Shown here piece by piece: positions 21,966 to 34,350 of a stretch of DNA of 64,000 bases. Both the position numbers and the translations under genes were made by a program. The DNA lies in NCBI GenBank assembly GCA_011799875.1, contig CM022298.1, positions 495,607,180-495,671,179 of the forward strand. Reading direction: 5' to 3'. Position 1 is the first letter of the stretch. Each line of letters begins with the position of its first letter. The notes under the pieces were generated by a model that ran no database searches, was not told the DNA's origin, and saw only the letters and a program-made list of their open reading frames with translations. The stretch comes from Thinopyrum elongatum. Lineage: Eukaryota; Streptophyta; Magnoliopsida; Poales; Poaceae.

Positions 21966-23403
21966 TGTTGGGTTCTACGGTAGGGTGCGTCCACTGCAAA
22001 TTAAAATTTTCCTACTCGCAGAACAACCAAGAACATGCTACGGGAGATGGATCATAGATCATTACCACTAGACGTGCAGTGCCGTGCAGCGGAAGCAGGG
22101 TTGGGGCAGCGCGTCTCCTCCTCGTGTCGGTGATCTCCCGTGAACAGCGAAGCCCCGGGAACAGTGATCTCCCGTGAATGATAATCTTCTGTGGACAGGT
22201 TCGCCGGAGCGGCGCAGGTGCACCGCCTCTAACGGTATAGAGGAACATCGTGTGGCAGACAGCTAGGTCCGATCACACAACCAGCGGCGAGCAGAGGTGG
22301 CTATTCGCAACACATGCAAACCCTAGTGACAGCGCCGAAGCGATCAACCGCATGAGTGTGCCGCACCCCGACTTTATATGGGCGTCCGTCGCGGGCTCAA
22401 CACTTGGGCCTCGCACGGACCCTAAAGCCTAAAATCTGTTCGGCTTGGATCCGAGTCCGAGTAGGATCACATCGGACTCATGGAGTCCGATCCGGCCTCA
22501 CAAGTTCCTTCCCTTAAGCGCGCGACCCCTTAGGTTCTCGTTCACTTGGTCGCGAGTCAGATCACATCCGACTCGGCTAGTCGGCAGCGGCCTCTAGCAA
22601 AGCATGCCGACTCCAAGTGTCCGATGAAGCTGGTTAGGCGAACCTGTACAACATGTCACACTTCTATTCCATTTGCCACACGATATATGTTGTCGGGCTC
22701 AAGGCGAGTCTGTCATCCTTGTGCTAGCCCGACCTCTTTCTCATTCTAGTGATGCCGACCACTAACCGGATTATCTCATAATCCCTGTCGCATGGCCATG
22801 CTTATCTTGGTCGGATCACACGAGGGGCCCAGAGTATATCTCTCCTGGTCGGAGGGGCAAATCCCATCTTGCTTGACCATGTCTCGCAGCATGGGTCTGG
22901 ACAAGCCCGAAGCCTACCTTTGTAACTACCCAGTCACGGAGTAGCGTTTGGTTGGCCCAAAGCAGGTCTGTCACCATCCCGAGTACATGCGTCAGCTCAG
23001 GTCTTAGGACATAGAACGTATGTTGTACTAGAGACTCACAGATGACATATCGTTGTGTCTCATAGTTGGGTCTGTCCCACTCGGACCTTATCTCAACTCG
23101 GATCCGACTATGTCGAATCCGACCAGACCCTTCCGAGTCCATATTATCCGGTTAGCATCCAATGCTCCATGGCTAGTGAGACCAAGCCATCGACCGTGTC
23201 ATATGCTAGTCTAGTCGGCTGCGCATCCACACAGCCCTTTCGACTAGGGACTCTTTAGGACAATCATCATACAATGCATAGTCCCACAAACAAGTCATGT
23301 ACTTGTTGATACACATCATTGATAATGTCCAAGGACTATCTTTATTCATAAACACATAGGAAATATCATCATACATGATTGCCTCTAGGGCATATCTCCA
23401 ACA
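21966..23403 (-). repeat. 3' LTR of the copia element
   Basis: Plus-strand ends are TGTTGGGTTC and CTCCAACA. At 1438 bp it is 23 bp longer than its partner. An extra segment at about 22134-22175, repeating the GTGATCTCCCGTGAA block, accounts for part of this. Confidence 0.9.
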
Positions 23404-23423
23404 GTCTCCCACTTGCACTAGAG

Positions 23424-23837
23424 TCAATCTAATAGACATCGTATGCCCATAGCTCTAACGTGCCCCTCATGCTTGGGTTGTGGAAGCGGCTTAGTCAACG
23501 GATCCACAGCATTTGCATCCGTGTGAATTTTGCATAACTCTACATCACCACTCTTTGCGATCTTTCGTATCAGGTGATATTTCAGATCTATGTGCCTGGT
23601 GTTGTGATGATTCCTCGGCTCCTTGGCTTGTGCGATGGCACCAGAATTATCACAATAAAGGTCCAACGGTTTTACCGAGGCTGGGAAAATACCAAGATCA
23701 TCCAGAAAGTTCCGGATCCAAACACCTTCCTTTGCAGCTTCACAAGCCGCAATGTATTCGGCTTCTGTGGTAGAATCGGCCACCGTATCTTGCTTGGAAC
23801 TCTTCCAGCTCACTGCTCCTCCATTCATGACGTACAC
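23424..23837 (-). pseudogene. Copia RNase H
   Basis: The reading shows VSWKSSKQDTVADSTTEAEY, the hallmark copia RNase H block, then ALYCDNSGAIA-like and HIDLKYHLIR blocks, closing with the DPLTKPLP tail. RNase H removes the RNA template during reverse transcription. It is out of frame with the RT (24013-24729). The roughly 180 bases between them hold stops where the conserved linker should be. Confidence 0.9.
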
Positions 23838-24012
23838 GAATCCGGACTGTTATCGACAATCATCTCTGTCGGTTTGGAAACTAGCGTCGGCGTAACCCCT
23901 TACGACGAGCTCTTCCTCACCTCCATAAACTAGGAACATCTCTTTAGTCCTTTTCAGGTACTTCAAAAATAGTCTTTACCACTGCCCAGTGACTCTCACC
24001 TGGGTTGGCCTG

Positions 24013-24808
24013 CTATCTACTTGTTAGGCTTATTGCAAAAGCAACATCAGGCCATGTACATATCATGGCATACATGATGGATCCGATTGCCGAGGCATAC
24101 GGAATCCGACTCATCCTACTTCGCTCATCAGATGTCGACGGACTCTGAGTCTCGCTTAGCCTTATACCATGTGAGATAGGCAAGAACCCTTTCTTGGCCT
24201 CACTCATGTTGAACTGCTTCAACACTTTATCTATGTACGTGCTCTGGCTTAAGCCGAGCAGCCTCCTCAATCTATCTCTATAGATCTTAATGCCCAATAT
24301 GTAAACTGATTCACCGAGGTCCTTCATTGAAAACTTGCCATTCAATGACTCCTTGACCGAGTTCAGCATCGAAACATCATTTCCGATCAGTAGTATGTCA
24401 TCCACATACAAGATCAAAAACACTATCGAGCTCCCACTTAACTGCTTGTATAAACAAGCGTCCTCTTCGCTTTTGATGAAACCGAGACTAGTGACGACCT
24501 CATCAAAACGAATGTTCCAACTCCGAGATGCTTGCTTCAACCCATAAATGGATCTCTTGAACTTGCATACCTTACCAGCGCTAGTCGGATCGACAAAACC
24601 CTCGGGTTGTATCATATACACGTCCTCTGTTAATTTTTCGTGAAGGAAAGCCGTTTTGACATCCATCTGCCATATCTCGTAATCGAAATATGCAGCTATA
24701 CCTAGTATGATCCTCACCGATTTTAGCATCGCTACCGGCGAGTAAGTCTCGTCATAGTCAATTCCTTGAACTTGTCCATAACATTTAGCGACAAGCCGAG
24801 CTTTGTGG
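24013..24808 (-). pseudogene. Copia reverse transcriptase
   Basis: Visible blocks: VAKCYGQVQGIDYDETYSPV, QMDVKTAFLH, YMIQPEGF, KSIYGLKQASR (here KRSIYGLKQASRSW), the catalytic YVDD in LILYVDDILLIGND, and DLGESVYILGIKI. A TAG at 24811 separates it from integrase in the same frame, and a TAG at 24013 truncates it. It would make cDNA of the element in cytoplasmic particles. Confidence 0.93.
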
Positions 24809-24810
24809 AT

Positions 24811-26703
24811 CTAAACATTTCCATCCACATCGGTTTTCTTCTTAAAGACCCATTTGCAACCAATGGCTGTTACGCCAAGCGGCGGATCAACCAAGTCCCA
24901 GACTTGATTCTCATCCATGGACTTTAACTCGGATCTCATGGCCTCTAGCCATGCCTCGGAATCTGGGCTCACCATTGCTTCCGCATACGTGGCCGGCTCG
25001 TCGCTTTCGAGCAACAATACATCACGCACTCTGCGCAAACTTTCCGACCTCCGTGGTTCAGGTGCCGCTTCCACCACGGGTTCCCTGACTGACTCTGGTA
25101 TGATCTCATCACCAGCCGAGCCATCCCCGAGTGGTCCTCGAATTTCTTCGAGTCGGACCGTCCTCCCACTGGCCTCCCGACTGAGAAACTCTTTCTCAAG
25201 GAAAACCCCGTTTCGAGCAACAAACACTTTGTTCTCTTCCGGGTTGTAGAAGCTATATCCTAAGGTTTCCCTCGAATATCCCACGAATATGCATTTGTTC
25301 GACTTGGGCGTAAGCTTGTCTGATATTAGTCGCTTGACAAATGCTTCACAACCCCAAATCTTTAGAAAAGACAAACTGGGACTCTTCCCGATCCACATCT
25401 CATGCGGTGTCTTGTCTACGGATTTTGGCGGTACCCTGTTAAGTGTGAAAGCTGCAGTTTCTAGAGCGTATCCCCAGAATAACAAGGGTAAATCTGATTT
25501 GCTCATCATGGATCGAACCATGTCTAACAAGGTACGATTCCTCCATTCCGACACGACGTTTCTCTGTGGTGTACCCGGAGGTGTGAGCTGAGGTACTATA
25601 CCTCGGCTTTTCAGATGATCATCAAACTCCTGGCTCATGTACTCACCTCCATGATCAGATTGTAGAAGCTTTATAGTCTTGCCGAGCTGATTCTCAACCT
25701 CGTTTTGAAACTCTTTGAACTTTTCAAAAGTTTCTGACTTGTGCCTCATCAAATAGATATATCCATATCTACTCAAGTCGTCGGTAAAAGTCATGAAGTA
25801 CTGATAGCCACCTCTAGCAGTTGTGCTCATTGGACCACACACATCACTGTGTATAAGCTCCAACAGCTCGGACGCCCTCTCGCAACCCTTTGCAAAAGGA
25901 GACTTAGTCATCTTGCCGAGCAAGCATGATTCGCATGTCTCGAACGACCCGAAGTCGGACGAAGTTAGGAGCCCATCATCATGGAGCTTCTTCATGCATT
26001 TTAGACTAATGTGTCCAAGCCGGCAATGCCAGATGTATGTTGGATTTATCTCATTAGGCTTATGCCTCTTGACATTCACGTTATAGACCGGTCCCGTTTC
26101 TAGATTCAATATAAAAAGCCCATCAACAATGGGTGCATAACCGTGGGACATACCATTCAAATAAAACGAACAACCATTGTCCTTTAAATTGAATCCATAA
26201 CCCTGACTCATCAAGCATGAGGCAGAAATAATGTTCCGACTAAGTGCAGGAATGTAATAAAAATTATTCAATTCCAAAATAAATCCAGAAGGAAGCTGGA
26301 GCTGCATCGTGCCGACCTCCAACGCAGCAACTCTTGCTTTGTTGCCGACCCTGATGTCAATCTCCCCTTGTGCCACACGCCTAGTTCTTACCAGCCCCTG
26401 CATCAAGTTGCAAATATGAACAACCGATCCGGTATCAAATACCCAAGAGCTACTAGGTATGTCAGCAAGGTAAATGTCTATAACATATGCAACAAGTGTA
26501 CCTTTGCCTGAAGAAGCATTTCCGGCCTTCTTGCCATGCTCTGCAAGCCACTTGCTACAATTCCTCTTCCAGTGATCGGTCTCCTTGCAATGATAGCAAA
26601 TGGTCTTCGAGTCCGGTCCAGACTTCGGCGCAACGGTGGAGGTTACCGTCTCTGTGCCCTTTGCCTTAGCCTTTTTCTTGGACCAACTCTTCTTGAACTT
26701 AGC
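24811..26703 (-). pseudogene. Copia zinc knuckle, protease and integrase
   Basis: Starting just past the gag stop, the frame is open through a CCHC zinc knuckle (CYHCKETDHWKRNC), then protease with WVFDTGS, then the GAG-pre-integrase zinc region (WHCRLGHIS, CESCLLGK). The integrase core follows: D in HSDVCGPM, D in QSDHGGEY, E in VSEWRNRTLLD. The C-terminal part ends with the KWVFKKKTDVDGNV block of the RT entry region. The E block reads NVVSEWRN where the family usually has NGVSERRN. The frame ends at a TAG at 24811. Confidence 0.93.
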
Positions 26704-27345
26704 TTATTTCTGCACCATCAACACTTGATGCGTGCCTTTCTTAATATCCTGCTCTGCCACTTTGAGCATCCCATGCAATTCAGTGAGCTTCTTATCCATG
26801 CCATGCATATGATAGTTCGAGATGAACGTCCCATAGATGGACGGAAGAGAACCCAGAACTGCATCAGTAACCAGCTCATCCAAGAGCGGGAAGCCCAACC
26901 GATCGAAAGCTTGCACATATCCGATCATCTTGATCACATGTGGGCTCAATGGATCACCTTCCTTCAGCTTGCAATCCATCAAGGATCGCCAGACGTTGAA
27001 CCTTTCGGTCCTAGCTTGTGTCTGAAACATGCTCTTGAGACTCTCGATCATATCGTAAGCCTCAACATTTTCGAAATGCTGTTGCAAATCGGGCTCCATA
27101 TAAGCCAGCATCAGACAGCTGGTCTCCGTTGATTCATCAACGAGTTTCTGGTAGGCATTCTTGGTTGTGGCATTAGCATTATCGGCAGGTTCCTCTGGAA
27201 GTGGATCCTCTAGAACATGTTCCTTTTTATCATACTTGAGAACAATTCTCAAATTTCTATACCAGGTGGTAAAGTTTGTTCCATTCAGTTTATCCTTTTC
27301 CAGAATTGATTTCAATGCAAAGTTGGGTTGAGCAGGTGGTGCCAT
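26704..27345 (-). pseudogene. Copia gag
   Basis: Start at MAPPAQPNF (ATG at 27343-27345). The capsid region has LNGTNFTTWYRNLRIVL, HVLEDPLPEE, YMEPDLQQHFE and LMDCKLKEGDPLSPHV, all typical of plant copia gag (UBN2-like). A TAA at 26704 ends it before the zinc knuckle, which continues in the same frame, so the stop is secondary. Gag forms the particle that packages element RNA. Confidence 0.93.
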
Positions 27346-28630
27346 TGATCTACAACAGAAAAATATGCAATCACTAAGCAATGTGTTTATGTAGAGTAAT
27401 TCAAGCCTTAAACAGAAATACTCCCACTGAAGTCGGCATCCCTCCGCAAACTCTCAGTGATTCAGGATCTGACTAGTGCATGCGACTAGTGAGCTTTAGC
27501 ATCACTGCTAGCCAACATACCTATCCGGTAAGAAACTCCTTGCTAATCGTATCTCTATATGACTCCTGTCGGTCGGGAAGGTATCTCATACCCCGGCTCC
27601 CAACCTTCTTTGCCACAAAGCCCAAAACCGTTTTGATAGCCTTGTCAAGATAACCTGATGCGGTGCATGTCCGTGTCCGACACGAACCCTTCAGTTCAAG
27701 GACACCTAGCAGCACCCCAATTTTATGAGCCCATTACTAGACGTACTTGACGTGCGAAGGTGCAACATCGGGGATGGCAAGTCGCTTGATATTAACGAGG
27801 GATCTTTCTACCATTTTAACATGCATAGAAATAAAGAAGCATAACAATCACAAATAAACATATATTGTGAAATAGTATGGCTCCTTCATGGATGTTCTTC
27901 CAGGTCAGCTCCGACTCCGATGACCATCTAGGAACTCCATCTTGTTTGTCACGCCGGGACGCCAAGCCACCAACATGATCTCTATTATCCAACTACTACA
28001 ACTAGTAATGAATTTTACATAGAGTCACAAGTCGACACGCAGGTCGTTATACATCATAATGATAGCACTTTGGCTCATGCCAGCTGACAAACATGATGCG
28101 CAGGCCATGTATAAATTACACACATGCATCACATACAAATGAGCCATACTATTCACATCAAACCCTGCAAAATAAAGTTATGCATAGAATCACATTCTCC
28201 CGGTTTGAGTGATCGTGTACGAAATACAAGGCGCTACGCACACGGCGGTCCTGCTAGCCGGTTAGCGGGCGGGGTTCAAAGGGGCAGCGCCCCTCACGGG
28301 TGCGGACAGCGCTCGACGTTTTCGAAAATCACAGATCACATCTGAACTCCGATCACGCCGAATTTTCTGATCTGACCGATCTCATCGATCATCGCGAATC
28401 CGATTTGGATTTACGTTTCACTTTTAACCCCGATGGCGGATACCGACCGGTAGGGGTAGGTTGTGTCATGACCTCATCGATTCTGATTGACAGAAAACAT
28501 AGCCACATCGACCCCCATGTGCAGTTGATCTCATCAACCGTGCACATAGCCGATCTCCTAAACGACAATAGATCTCATCTGCGTCTCCACATATCAAATA
28601 TGCATTCGATCTGAAACCAAAACCTATAGC
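27346..28630. other. Copia 5' leader
   Basis: Untranslated region between gag and the primer-binding site. Only short frames are present; no additional gene was seen. Confidence 0.7.
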
Positions 28631-28634
28631 AGAG

Positions 28635-28646
28635 GCTCTCATACCA
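28635..28646 (-). other. Copia primer-binding site
   Basis: The minus strand reads TGGTATGAGAGC directly beside the 5' LTR. It differs by one base from TGGTATCAGAGC, the complement of the initiator tRNA-Met 3' end. Confidence 0.9.
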
Positions 28647-28647
28647 C

Positions 28648-30062
28648 TGTTGGGTTCTACGGTAGGGTGCGTTGACTGCAAATTAAAATTTTCCTACGCG
28701 CAGAACAACCAAGAACATGCTACGGGAGATGGATCATAGATCGTTACCACTAGACGTGCAGTGCCATGCAGCGGAAGCAGGGTTGGGGCAGCGCATCTCC
28801 TCCTCGCGTCGGTCATCTCCCGTGAACGATAATCTTCTGCGGACAGGTTCGCCGGAGCGGCGCAGGTGCATCGCCTCTAACGGTATCCGCGCGTCCAGAA
28901 GGAACGTCGTGTGGCGGACTGCTAGGTCCGATCACACAACCAGCGGCGAGTGGAGGTGGCTATTCGCAACACATGCAAACCCTAGTGACAGCGCCGAAGC
29001 GATCAACCACATGAGTGTGCCGCACCCCCACTTTATATAGGCATCCGTCGCGGGCTCAACACTTGGGCCTCGCACGGACCCTAAAGCCCAAAATCTGTTT
29101 GGCCTGGATCCGAGTCCGAGTAGGATCACATCTGACTCGTGGAGTCCGATCCGGCCTCACAGGTTCCTTCCCTTAAGCGCGCAACCCCTTAGGTTCTCGT
29201 TCACTTGGTCGCGAGTCAGATCACATCCGACTCGGCTAGTCGGCAGCGGCCTCTAGCAAAGCATGCTGACTCCAAGTGTCTGATGAAGCTGGTTAGGCGA
29301 AGCTGTACAACATATCACACTTCTTATCCCTTTGCCACACGATATATGTTGTCGGGCTCAAGGCGAGTCTGTCATCCTTGTGCTAGCCTGACCTCTTTCT
29401 CGTTCCAGTGATGCCGACCACTAACCGAATTATCTCATAATCCCTGTCGCATGGCCATGCTTATCTTGGTCGGATCACACGAGGGGCCCAGAGTATATCT
29501 CTCTCGATCGGAGGGGCAAATCCCATCTTGCTCGACCATGTCTCGCAGCATGGGTCTGGACAAGCCCGAAGCCTACCTTTGTAACTACCCAGTCACAGAG
29601 TAGCGTTTGGTTGGCCCAAAGCAGGTCTGTCACCATCCCAAGTACATGCGCCAGCTCAGGTCTTAGGACATAAAACGTATGTTGTACTAGAGACTCACAT
29701 ATGACATATCGTTGTGTCTCATAGTTGGGTCTGTCCGACTCGGACCTTATCTCAACTCGTATCCAACTATGTCGAATCCGACCAGACCCTTCCGATTCCA
29801 TATTATCCGGTTAGTATCCAATGCTCCATGGCTAGTGAGACCAAGCCATCGACCGTGTCATATGCTAGTCTAGTCGGCTGCGCGTCCACACAGCCCTTTC
29901 GACTAGGGACTCTTTAGGACAGCCATCATACAATGCATAGTCCCACAAACAAGTCACGTACTTGTTGATACACATCATTGATAATGTCCAAGGATTATCT
30001 TTATTCATAAACACATAGGAAATATCATCATACATGATTGCCTCTAAGGCATATCTCCAACA
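28648..30062 (-). repeat. 5' LTR of the copia element
   Basis: 1415 bp with TGTTGGGTTC and TCTCCAACA plus-strand ends, nearly identical over most of its length to 21966-23403. It is followed by the GAAAG duplication. Confidence 0.9.
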
Positions 30063-31376
30063 GAAAGTCCCCCTTGGGGCGTCGGCCAAAGGGGGAGGAG
30101 TAGGACTCCTCCTCGAGTCCAATTCGCCCTCATAAGGGAAGGGAGGCGCCTTCCTACTTGGGCCCTTGTGGCCCAAGTTGCCTTCCACCTCTTGGCCTTT
30201 TTAGGCTCGTTGATATTTAAATTAAATATAAAATTTTATAAATACTGTAGACCATTATATATATATTTATATATATGTTAACATCTCTGGAAACATTTTT
30301 GACCTATATATAATTTATCGGTATTACCCGATACTCTCGGAAACCCTTCTGGTGACCCCGAAACGCTTTCGGATCCTCTCGAAACTATTCTGAATATTCA
30401 TGAAAAAAATCCGCAAATATATTCTCATGACTCCCGTCCTACTATCACTCAGTAGATCATGATTGCCTTAAGCTTGTGACCACGTAGGTTCGGTAACTCA
30501 TAGACATGAACGAAACCGTTCGTTCAATGGCCGGTAGTAGGACCGTGGACGTCTGTATCGGTCCCTATGGGCACACGAATGATATTCGAGTGAACCTTTG
30601 GTTATCATGTGGTGCTCCCTTTGCTTCGTGATATTTCACAAACCCGGGATGCATCGGTATCCTCCTGAGTCATCACCGTGCTCGTTATACCGAAATCCTC
30701 GTTACTGGTTTTGTTCTTCTTTCTCATTATTGTGTTCTGGCCTCCCCGTGATGAAGTCATGTGTGTATGGCCAGACGATGATCGATGCTGCCACACCGAG
30801 AGGTCCCTAAGAATATATCTCCATCATCGAAGGAGCAAATCCCACTCTCGAGCTATCCAGCCACTTGTTAAACTTTCCGATGAACCCGTAAGTTGTCGTT
30901 ATGATCACCGTGTTACAGGTGACGTTTGAGCAACCCCAAAGCCCACTGTACGGTAAGAAGTGACCACGATTCTCTCATGGTCAAAGGAGTAATATTACAT
31001 GTTAACACTCCGTGTTATTACAATTGAAAGCAGACGATATAAACTCAATTCATAACAAACAAGTTTGGGTCGATCCAATATGATCGTTCTTCTAACGTCA
31101 TAATCTCAATGTTCTTTTAGGATCATCGTTACACTTAACAATATCCTAAGATCCTGAAAACGTGACCACCAACAACACTTGAGCTAGTCTTAGAGGCGAG
31201 ACTAGGAACCTTTTATTTTACCATTTATCATTTCACACATGCACATGAGTTTTCCACTGAATCGCATATTCCAGGATCATAGCAGTTATAGCATGAAATA
31301 TAAACTCTATAATTATGAATATGGAAATATAATAATACAAATATTATTCCCTCTAGGGCATATTTCCAATAGTCTT

Positions 31377-31775
31377 TCCGACTGGTGCCCACTCCGTCTC
31401 AAGCTACCCATGTTGTTGATGTTGCCTTGGGTCGTAAGACGTATAGGCATAGGCATGCCTGGGCTCTAGCTGTGTCTTGTGTCGTTGTGGGCCTGCATGC
31501 TGGGAAATGACCTCGTCGCCTGTCGTCCGTGGTGGATGGGAGTATATGCTAGCATTATCAGAGAAATTTCCATTACGACCGCTGAGTTTACCTCCTGATC
31601 CTTCATCTTAGAGGGATGGGAGTCGAACATCAAGGGACATAGCCTCGCTAAATCTGCTCTAGACCTTCCTGTTGGTCGCCGTCTTTGGCTCCTTCAGCCT
31701 CTCGACATAAACTGTATCTTGTTGAATGTTGTTATTGATTAATAAAGTGGAGCGTGTTTTAGCCTAAAAAACTTC
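31377..31775 (+). pseudogene. 3' fragment of a LINE (RNase H C-terminus)
   Basis: The final part reads NIKGHSLAKSALDLPVGRRL, then WLLQPLDINC and NVVID, and ends at TAA TAA (about 31738-31743). This is the C-terminus of the RNase H domain that many plant L1-type LINEs carry. Earlier parts contain stops and shifts. A short A-run (about 31767) may be what is left of the tail. Confidence 0.55.
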
Positions 31776-32753
31776 TCGTCCATGGTGGATGGGAGTAGTT
31801 GGCGATAGATCTGAAGGAAGCTCCCAGAATAAGCTCATGGGGCAGCTGGTTCCGACAAAGATGGATGCTTGCTCTTCCTTTTCCCTTGTTTTCATGGTGG
31901 TGGTCGAGGGGATGGGATTGAGTGTGTAATTTCCTTCATCAGACCGACTATCGCGTCGGTGATAGGACTCCGACAATGGATCCGAAGCAAAAGCAGCTAC
32001 TCCGATTTGGGCATATCTTCTATGTTGGTTGCTTGTAAAGCTACAACGCCTACATATGCTTTTGGGCATCATAAGATGGATGCTGGCCTTCATCTCGTCG
32101 TGGATCTTTCTAGTCGAAGGGCGTCAATTTTTCCTCATGGCAAGAAAGCCGACGGGAGGTAGTGTGGCTTTGGCTCGGCGTCCGTTTCTTCCTCCTCTGA
32201 TATTGGATGGCAGTGGAGCGATAATGAGGTTACGATCCCAAGTGGTAGTGTCCCCGGTGATGGCAGCCTTGGTATGTGGCTGAAGTTACGAAGATGATGG
32301 ACTGCATTGCACTCTACAACCCATGTCCAGGGTCTTTTGTGTAAAGTTTGTGGGCTGAGTTGTAATTTCTCTTTTCATGAGGGTCTTGTGGAGAGATGTA
32401 ACAGTTTGCAAAATTAATGAAGTTTCATGGGTCCTTCTAGACCCATCTCTTGTTTTTCTTAAGAATGTAGTGAAGCAAAGGTCGGAGCATGCGCTCAATC
32501 GATTATACCCATTAGCAGCATAGTTTGCTTATTGACATTTTTTTCTTAGCCAAACTATTCCTATGGGAATAACTTTTGCATAGATACTACACAAATAATT
32601 TTTGTGCTCTGTTGCCCCTAAGTAATTAAAAAGCCTACATGCTTGTTAGGTCAGCATCCTCATTTTATTCACGATGAAATGAGCCAACATTACCCATTGG
32701 GACACTCCTTCAACCCAAAATTTCAAGGCCGGTGAGTCTTTTGGGTTGGCTTC
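31776..32753. other. Unclassified non-coding stretch
   Basis: Repeats the CATGGTGGATGGGAGT phrase seen at about 31532, so it may be part of the same older repeat. It has no credible protein or terminal repeat. The part near 32380-32430 (AATTAATGAAGTTTCATGGG) resembles a LINE or gene 3' end, but weakly. Confidence 0.3.
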
Positions 32754-34350
32754 ATTTTTTTAGGCAACCTCGCAAAGCTTTATTCAAACCGTCACAATGT
32801 TAAAAGGGACGAACAAAAGATCACCCGGGTGGCCTAACTAAACATGTCTGACGGTCTCAAGTGTTAACGCATGTTTTGCAAGATTGTGAGCCTCGACGTT
32901 CGAGGATCTATACTCATGACTAAAAATGCAAGAAGAAAAATCTCTAGAGTGTTCTATGATTTCATGTACTAGTGCTCCATACGATGCTGATGTGCCGTCC
33001 TTGATTGCCTCCACTGCCACCTTACAATCCGACGCTACGTAGACTTTCTGAATGTAGAGATCATCTGAGATAGCCAACGCCTCCCTGATAGCTAGGGTTT
33101 CGAGAACTTCCGGATCATCTATGCTTCTGAAAACCATGGCAGACGCACCAAGAAAAGCTCCTTGAGAATCTCTGCATATTGTTCTGATCGCTCCAAAACC
33201 TCCCGCTCGCGAGACTGCTGCATCCACATTGACTTTCGCATGCTTCACGGGAGGAGGGATCCACCCCCTCGGCCTTGCAGGCATTGCTGGTCGTTGTGTT
33301 GCTGCTGGTTTCTTGATTTGCTGCAGATCAACGATGTAGCTGGTGATAAAGCTATGTGTAGAAAAAAGGGTTTGATAGATCCCTTCATGGATGACCTTGC
33401 GGCGTGCATGCCAAATAGCCCAAAGGGTTAGTATCATCGTAACGAATTCCTCCTATGGTAACGATTCATTGAGCGTGAACAACCATTCTTTTGCATTCTC
33501 TTCCCTATGTGAGCACATGTGTTGAACCATATCATCGTTGGAGAGAGCCCATATGCACCTGGACATGTTGCAGTCTAGCATGGAATGACGCCAATTGTCC
33601 GTTGCTCCGCAGATGGCACATACATGTGAAGGCGGCATGTTCGTGTGATGTAGCACGTCACCTGTGGGTAGAGAGTGTCGAGCGAGACGCCATGTAAAAA
33701 CTTTAAGTTTACAAGGCACCTGCATGCTCCAATAGGAAGATCATCCCTTCTGCTCGATCTCTAGGTTTGAAGTGTCGTGGATCTCATCTAGCCATGCCTC
33801 TCTACCCATCTTTATTTTATAGATCATCCTATAAGCAGAACGTACAGTAAAACGCCCCTTGCTGTCCTCTGACCAAGCCCAAAAATCGCTGATGTTCCTA
33901 GTGCAAAGAGGAATCCTCAAAATTGATTCAGCGTCTACGGGAACAAAAACTTGCCGCACCAAATCCTCACACCAAGATGCTGAAGTTGCATCAATAAGCT
34001 TGCTGACATACTGTGGTGGATGTGGTATGAGTGATGCAATCGGCTTCATCAGTCCAGACCTAGGAAGCCAATTATGGTCCCAAATATGCGTTGACACGCC
34101 ATCTCCTACCCGCCTAATGATACCCTGATTGAGGACATTTCTTCCATCAATAATTGCGCGCCATATCTGTGAGAGGTTCGATCTCAGCTCCGCTTCTAGG
34201 ACTGAAGAAGTTGGCAAATATACTGCTTTTAATATACGAGCACTTAGGGAACCTGGTGCCTGCAGAACTCGCCAGGTTTGTCGACATAACAGTGCAATGT
34301 AAAAATTGGGGTAGGGGAGCCGGTCACCATCAGCCCATCGGGACAAGCTG
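32754..34350 (-). pseudogene. 5'-truncated L1-type LINE ORF2 (RT C-terminus, zf-RVT, RNase H)
   Basis: One minus-strand frame from 34346 to 32838 is broken only by stops at 33741 and 33453. It begins with the end of the RT region (ALLCRQTWRVLQAP, then SARILKAVY and SQIWRAIIDGR). It continues with the zinc-finger RVT domain (KLKVFTWRLARHSLPTGD, CAICGATDNWRHSMLDC) and ends with an RNase H (VNVDAAVSRAGGFGAIR, LAIREALAISDD, VYVASDCKVAVEAI). This order is standard for plant L1 elements. A T-run at 32754-32761 marks the poly(A) tail on the minus strand. Truncation at the 5' side is normal for LINE copies. Confidence 0.88.

Larger units (their letters stand above)
21966..30062 (-). mobile_element. 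Ty1/copia LTR retrotransposon nested in the solo LTR
   Basis: It is 8097 bp, with LTRs at both ends, a tRNA-Met-type primer-binding site and a gag-protease-integrase-RT-RNase H order on the minus strand, which defines Ty1/copia. GAAAG flanks it exactly (21961-21965 and 30063-30067). Removing it restores a continuous LTR sequence (CCAAGGGGGGAAAG joined to TCCCCCTTGGGG). Stops at 26704 and 24811 and frame loss after 24013 make it non-autonomous now. LTRs are closely similar, so the insertion is younger than its host LTR. Confidence 0.95.
21536..31371 (-). repeat. Solo LTR (minus) split by a copia insertion, GTCTT target duplication
   Basis: The two parts are 21536-21965 and 30068-31371, about 1.73 kb when the insert is excluded. 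On the minus strand it starts TATTGGAAATATGCCC (usual form TGTTGGAAATATGCCC) and ends CGCAACA. GTCTT flanks it at 21531-21535 and 31372-31376. No primer-binding site or polyprotein remains, so it is the product of LTR-LTR recombination. Confidence 0.85.

Noticed and set aside
19813..31371. One large retrotransposon bounded by the two outer LTRs
   Set aside because: The two LTRs are in opposite orientation, and the right one has its own target duplication (GTCTT) on both sides, so they are independent insertions.
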